A DNA stretch of 64,000 nucleotides from an uncultured Oscillospiraceae bacterium (GTDB taxonomy: Bacteria; Bacillota; Clostridia; Oscillospirales; Ruminococcaceae). How positions within the stretch are numbered: position 1 is the stretch's first letter; each line of letters opens with the position of its first letter. The notes beneath the pieces are model-generated. The model worked only from the letters and a program-made list of their open reading frames with translations, did not search any database and was not told the origin of the DNA. The translations under genes were made by a program, and so were the position numbers. The stretch spans positions 1 through 64,000 of the forward strand of contig CAJFOJ010000067.1 of NCBI GenBank assembly GCA_904396495.1, given 5' to 3'. Shown here in pieces: positions 60,781-64,000 of the stretch.

Positions 60781-62583
60781 TTATTTGTCCTCCTCTGCAT
60801 TGGGCTTATTTTTGGGCATAAACCGTTTTTGGGTCTGGTGGTAATAGCCGATGTAAAAAGCGCCTTTCTCCTCTTGTGTCAGGATTTTGGGGAAATTTTC
60901 TTCCATTTTCCCCATCACCTCCCCCAGCTCTTTTTTCAGCCCGACCGCTAATCCCGGCTTTTCCCGCTCCAGCACCTTCATATGGCTGTTCTGGAGCTGC
61001 AAAAGCTTCGGGAACACCGACAGGGGCGCCGTAGCCGCCGCGATGAAATACCGGTCTTTGACGGTGGTGTTGATGCCGGGCAAAGCGGCTTGCTGGATGT
61101 GCTCCAGCATCGAAAACAGCCGCCCCAGCAGATAGGGGAGATAATTGGATTCTTCGTTTACAGCCATAGTGTGCACTGCCTCCTTTACGGCCTCATTTGT
61201 ACTGTTTTTGAGAAGGAACGCCTTGACGGCCGACGCTTTTTCGTAGGGGACTTTCCGCTCCGCCCGAATCCGGAGCAAAATGGCGCTGTACAGGGCCTGA
61301 GGATAGGGAGTGCCGTTGAGGACCGCACTCATGAGCCCCTGGGAAAGATTGGGATTCACTTCTTTTTTGAGGGAGTCTTTGTTTGCCGTCTCATAGAGCA
61401 GGCGCCTGACCGTGACAAGCCCCCTTTTCATGTAAAAGGGCCTGTCAATTTGAAGCCGCTCATAATGCTCCCAGGCATTTTTCATAAAACACCCGAAGTG
61501 ATCCTCAAAGAAAAAACGCACTGACACCCGGGCAGCGCTTGGAGAAAGCCCCAGCACGTAAAACCGGGTCTCGGGCAGAAGAACCTCTCTCCCTAAGTCG
61601 TAAGGCTGTCCGCGGCCCAGCTCACTCATCGCCCGTTTGAGGGTTTCTTCGGAAAAGGGGATTTTTACCTCCCTCCCGTTTGAGGACCGGACAAAAAATT
61701 CCTTTCCCTGGATCGCTCCGGCAAACAGGTCGCTGTACCCCCGCCGCCCGGTTTCCGACCAATAGACCACAGTGGAGTCCCCGATGTGCTGGACGTGTTC
61801 ACCGTCGGAAATCAGGTGGTTTAGGGCCGTCACATATCCAAACGCCGCCCGTTTGCCCACCGGGGCATTGAAACTCTGCTCTTTCCCGTAAGAACAGAAA
61901 GCGGCGCCATTAAAGGACACAAGGCTGGCCCCACTGGATTGGGTTCCCCACACCCCCTTGATGGCGGGATGGGTCCTGGCGATCGGCCCCCATTGCCCCG
62001 TGACCAGGCATCGGCCGGAAACGGCGTTTTGATCGGCATCTTCACACCTTTCATCCCACCGGGCAGCGATTTCCCAGTCGTCCTGGGCGAACGCCCCGCC
62101 CACTCGAAACACCAGGTTCCCCCCTCTGAGGATTTCGCTGAGATAGGGCTTCAGCACCGGATCATCCGTCCCTTTCCCCGGTTCCCAGCGCTCAAAGAAG
62201 GAACAAATCGCCTGCGCCCGGTCGTTTATGAGCCCACCGAGCAGCTCCTGATGAAGGGCTCTACTGGCCACAAAGCACTCCAGAGCCCGTGTGTCGTTCC
62301 CCTTGCTGGTAAGCCCCAGAAAATAGGCGGGGCTGTCGCAAAGGAAGTTGGCCTGGACTCCGGCGGTGCGCCTCGCCTGTTCCGGCACGGTCAGTTGTGC
62401 GGGTTTTGCCGTTGTCCGGCCCTCCAAAACAACCTCCGTCTTAAGGGGCATCACCCCTCTCAGTTCCCCTTCGGACCCCAGCATCAGCGCAAACCCCACC
62501 TTGACAGGGCTCCAGCCAGGCCGTGCCACCTCCCCTCTTTGCAGGAGAGTTTCGTAATGCCCGCAGAGGGCCTTTAAAATCAT
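60781..62583 (-). CDS. cas8c: Type I-C Cas8c (Csd1), large Cascade subunit
   Basis: 600 residues, normal for Csd1. 'LTSKGNDTRALECFVASRALHQ', split here as 'KGNDTRALECFVASR' near 105-120, 'VSFNGAAFCSYGKEQSFNAP' near 220, and the C-terminal helical part 'SNYLPYLLGRLFSMLEHIQ' are typical. Recognises PAM and recruits Cas3. ATG 62583 follows GAGGTGG, starting just inside the cas5c stop. Open throughout, with no stop codons. Confidence 0.93.
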   Translation of the reverse strand: MILKALCGHYETLLQRGEVARPGWSPVKVGFALMLGSEGELRGVMPLKTEVVLEGRTTAKPAQLTVPEQARRTAGVQANFLCDSPAYFLGLTSKGNDTRALECFVASRALHQELLGGLINDRAQAICSFFERWEPGKGTDDPVLKPYLSEILRGGNLVFRVGGAFAQDDWEIAARWDERCEDADQNAVSGRCLVTGQWGPIARTHPAIKGVWGTQSSGASLVSFNGAAFCSYGKEQSFNAPVGKRAAFGYVTALNHLISDGEHVQHIGDSTVVYWSETGRRGYSDLFAGAIQGKEFFVRSSNGREVKIPFSEETLKRAMSELGRGQPYDLGREVLLPETRFYVLGLSPSAARVSVRFFFEDHFGCFMKNAWEHYERLQIDRPFYMKRGLVTVRRLLYETANKDSLKKEVNPNLSQGLMSAVLNGTPYPQALYSAILLRIRAERKVPYEKASAVKAFLLKNSTNEAVKEAVHTMAVNEESNYLPYLLGRLFSMLEHIQQAALPGINTTVKDRYFIAAATAPLSVFPKLLQLQNSHMKVLEREKPGLAVGLKKELGEVMGKMEENFPKILTQEEKGAFYIGYYHQTQKRFMPKNKPNAEEDK

Positions 62584-63242
62584 CGAACCACCTCGCAATG
62601 GCGCAGATCCAGTACCCCGTTTACAAGTTTTGCCCGGAAAAAGGTCGGGGTGATGTTTTGCGGATCGCTGTAGTCCATGTCGTAGAGCATATACCCCAAG
62701 TCCCTGACCTCTCCGGAATAGGCGGTTTTGGGTTTCCCGCCGGTGAACCGCTTAAAGTTTACCGGAAACTCCCTGCATCCAAAATAGGGGGTGTGGTAGC
62801 ATTGCCCCGACTCCAACCGCCGCCTGATGATGTCCTGGAACTTGCCGGCGTTGTCGGCGGCGCTGGCCCGGTTCGTGAGGGTAAAGTGGGCGTCTATCAC
62901 ATACCGTACATCCTTGAGCACCATCGCCGACCGCTGCTGGATGTCGGCGGATCGGTCGATATAAAGGGGACGCTTTCCTCCCGCCATAACCGCCCTGGCA
63001 TTGCTGGCGGAGACGACGCTTTTTAATTCGTTTCTCCGGATGCCCACAAAGCGGATGGGCCTAAGCACATGGATGCGGTCGATGTGCCACCGCAGCCCAG
63101 GGTGCCAGTACACCGCTTCCAGGATCCCCCGGGCGGCCGACGGGGTCATCACGTCGTAGGACACCCGCTCCACCTTCATTTCCGGCCGGGTAAAGAGGGC
63201 GTACTCCCCCCAGGCCTCCATTTGGATCGCCATAACCGTCAC
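62580..63242 (-). CDS. cas5c: Type I-C Cas5c (Cas5d), pre-crRNA endonuclease
   Basis: 220 residues. In type I-C, Cas5 replaces Cas6 and cuts pre-crRNA. Seen: 'EAWGEYALFTRPEMKVERVSY' region at 9-29, 'TPSAARGILEAVYWHP' (Tyr45 aligns with the catalytic Tyr of the Bacillus halodurans enzyme, from memory), 'RFVGIRRNEL', 'SGQCYHTPYFGCREFP'. GTG 63242 overlaps the cas3 stop as GTGA, so it is coupled. The recalled Lys-His pair appears as Lys-Phe in 'GKFQDI'; I cannot say whether that matters. Confidence 0.92.
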   Translation of the reverse strand: MTVMAIQMEAWGEYALFTRPEMKVERVSYDVMTPSAARGILEAVYWHPGLRWHIDRIHVLRPIRFVGIRRNELKSVVSASNARAVMAGGKRPLYIDRSADIQQRSAMVLKDVRYVIDAHFTLTNRASAADNAGKFQDIIRRRLESGQCYHTPYFGCREFPVNFKRFTGGKPKTAYSGEVRDLGYMLYDMDYSDPQNITPTFFRAKLVNGVLDLRHCEVVR

Positions 63243-64000
63243 ACACCTTTCTCAATGGGCAAAACGTTGGATACCTTCCGCGCCGCTTGGGACTCTCCCT
63301 CCTCAAAAAGGCCGGTATCTCGGGAATAAATACCCCCTATCCCGTCTAACTCCGCCGCCGTCACGGCAAGGTCCTCTCCCACTTTCACAATTTTGCCGTC
63401 CTGTACCATGCGGGCGAAGAAGTGGGGATGAACGCCTACCAAATACCGGCCCGCTTCCCGAAAGAGCCGGCGGCCCGCCTTGCCCGCAAGCAGTTCCCGA
63501 CGGATTTGGACTGCCCGATGATCCCACGGGATGAAAATGAAGCTGCTCTTTTTTTCAATGAATCGAAACGTCTTTGCCACCTGTGGGAAGGGAAGCATGC
63601 TCCCTTCAAATCCTTTTTGGATCATGAAGAGAATCCCCTTGGCGTCCAGCCCGTTTTTTCCCAAAAGCTTCATTTCCAAGCGATGAAGGGCGTCAGAATA
63701 CCACCGGATCGCTTCCGGGGAACAAAAATCTTCAAACCGCTCAGCTGTCTCCTGATACAACATGGCCTCCCGCTGTATTTCGCCGGGGATTTTCCCCCTG
63801 GGCCAAAAGACGGAAACAACGCTCTCCTTAAGGGGGCGCTTCCCCTCCCGGTTGCAGCGCCCAGCGGCTTGGAGAATGGAGAAAAGCCCTGCTGCCTCCC
63901 GGTACACCCGCCTCCACAAGGGAGGTGGAAACCACCCGGCAGGGGCGTCCCTCCTTCAACCTTTTCTCGATTTTAGAGAGCACTTCTCCCCTGTGGGCGG
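63239..64000 (-). pseudogene. cas3: Type I-C Cas3 helicase-nuclease, 3' part, frameshifted
   Basis: Cas3 unwinds and degrades target DNA. The window holds only the C-terminal third. Downstream frame: 'VYREAAGLFSILQAAGRCNR' (motif VI QAAGRCNR near 63850) to the stop at 63239. Upstream bases (63920-63960) read in another frame as 'GRPCRVVSTSLVEAGV', which is motif V. The expected residues that join them (D-x-D-F-P and one to two more, before V-Y-R-E) are missing and the frames differ. In the downstream frame a TGA lies just upstream, so no single chain spans both. A deletion of 3n+2 bases, about 23, between GGGTGT repeats would explain it. Broken unless the sequence is wrong here. Confidence 0.85.

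Overview
The window looks like a chromosome segment of a fermentative, Gram-positive gut-type Clostridia, most like the Oscillospiraceae/Ruminococcaceae. The grounds are AGGAGG-type ribosome binding sites, frequent GTG/TTG starts, a clostridial AdhE with a Rex operator, rubrerythrin, DUF362 ferredoxin-like and DUF1540 proteins, many surface lipoproteins and GW/YY-type cell-wall-binding repeats. Most of the sequence is fairly GC-rich; 36.8-39.2 kb and 57.8-59.7 kb are clearly AT-richer. No species call is possible from this alone.

Layout. 0-3.4 kb: RNase P RNA on the minus strand, back to back with a DUF2752/DUF4234 membrane-protein pair, then a large unrecognised membrane protein. 3.5-14.1 kb: dusB divergent from a rightward informational run, polA - small ORF - GNAT - rimI - tsaD - sbcD - sbcC - comEA-like. 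14.2-17.4 kb (minus): pyrE followed by three small membrane proteins, one a DUF4234-SHOCT fusion. 17.5-21 kb: adhE with a textbook promoter and a perfect Rex operator, then a probable dead gene. 21-26 kb: an aspartate-type aminotransferase and three secreted proteins with cell-wall-binding repeats, two of them tandem paralogues that share an unrecognised C-terminal module. 26.1-34.3 kb (plus): purB - aconitase - tag - icd - rex, tRNA-Pro, and a GH20 glycosidase. 34.4-36.6 kb: CarD-type regulator operon and an RluA-family pseudouridine synthase. 36.8-39.1 kb: two tandem HTH-regulator paralogues followed by a translationally coupled 36-residue peptide. 39.2-42.3 kb: DUF4358 lipoprotein, SGNH hydrolase lipoprotein, S1-domain protein. 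42.4-51.7 kb (minus): a redox/ester-hydrolysis island (flavin and NAD(P)H oxidoreductases, three lipoprotein alpha/beta hydrolases, lipoprotein flavodoxin) ending in a LysR regulator. 52-57.2 kb: DUF1275 and ClC membrane proteins, a tandem intergenic repeat, rubrerythrin, DUF1540 and DUF362. 57.8-59.7 kb: AT-rich TetR module. 59.9-64 kb: type I-C CRISPR-Cas effector genes cas7c-cas8c-cas5c and the 3' part of cas3, running off the window.

Main points. (1) cas3 carries a frameshifting deletion inside helicase motif V, and cas4-cas1-cas2 and an array are absent where the type I-C order would place them, so the locus looks like a decayed system whose Cascade genes are still open. (2) Rex control: the rex gene, a perfect Rex operator at the adhE promoter, and a one-mismatch Rex-like site over the -35 of the promoter heading the purB-acn-tag-icd-rex array all lie in one window, suggesting NADH-responsive control with possible autoregulation. 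(3) A 36-codon ORF overlaps the stop of an HTH regulator by ATGA and is followed by a strong terminator; it is a good candidate for an undescribed peptide-regulator unit. (4) The tandem wall-binding proteins carry three copies of an unrecognised ~85-residue module.

All family calls are from reading motifs; no database search or structure prediction was run.
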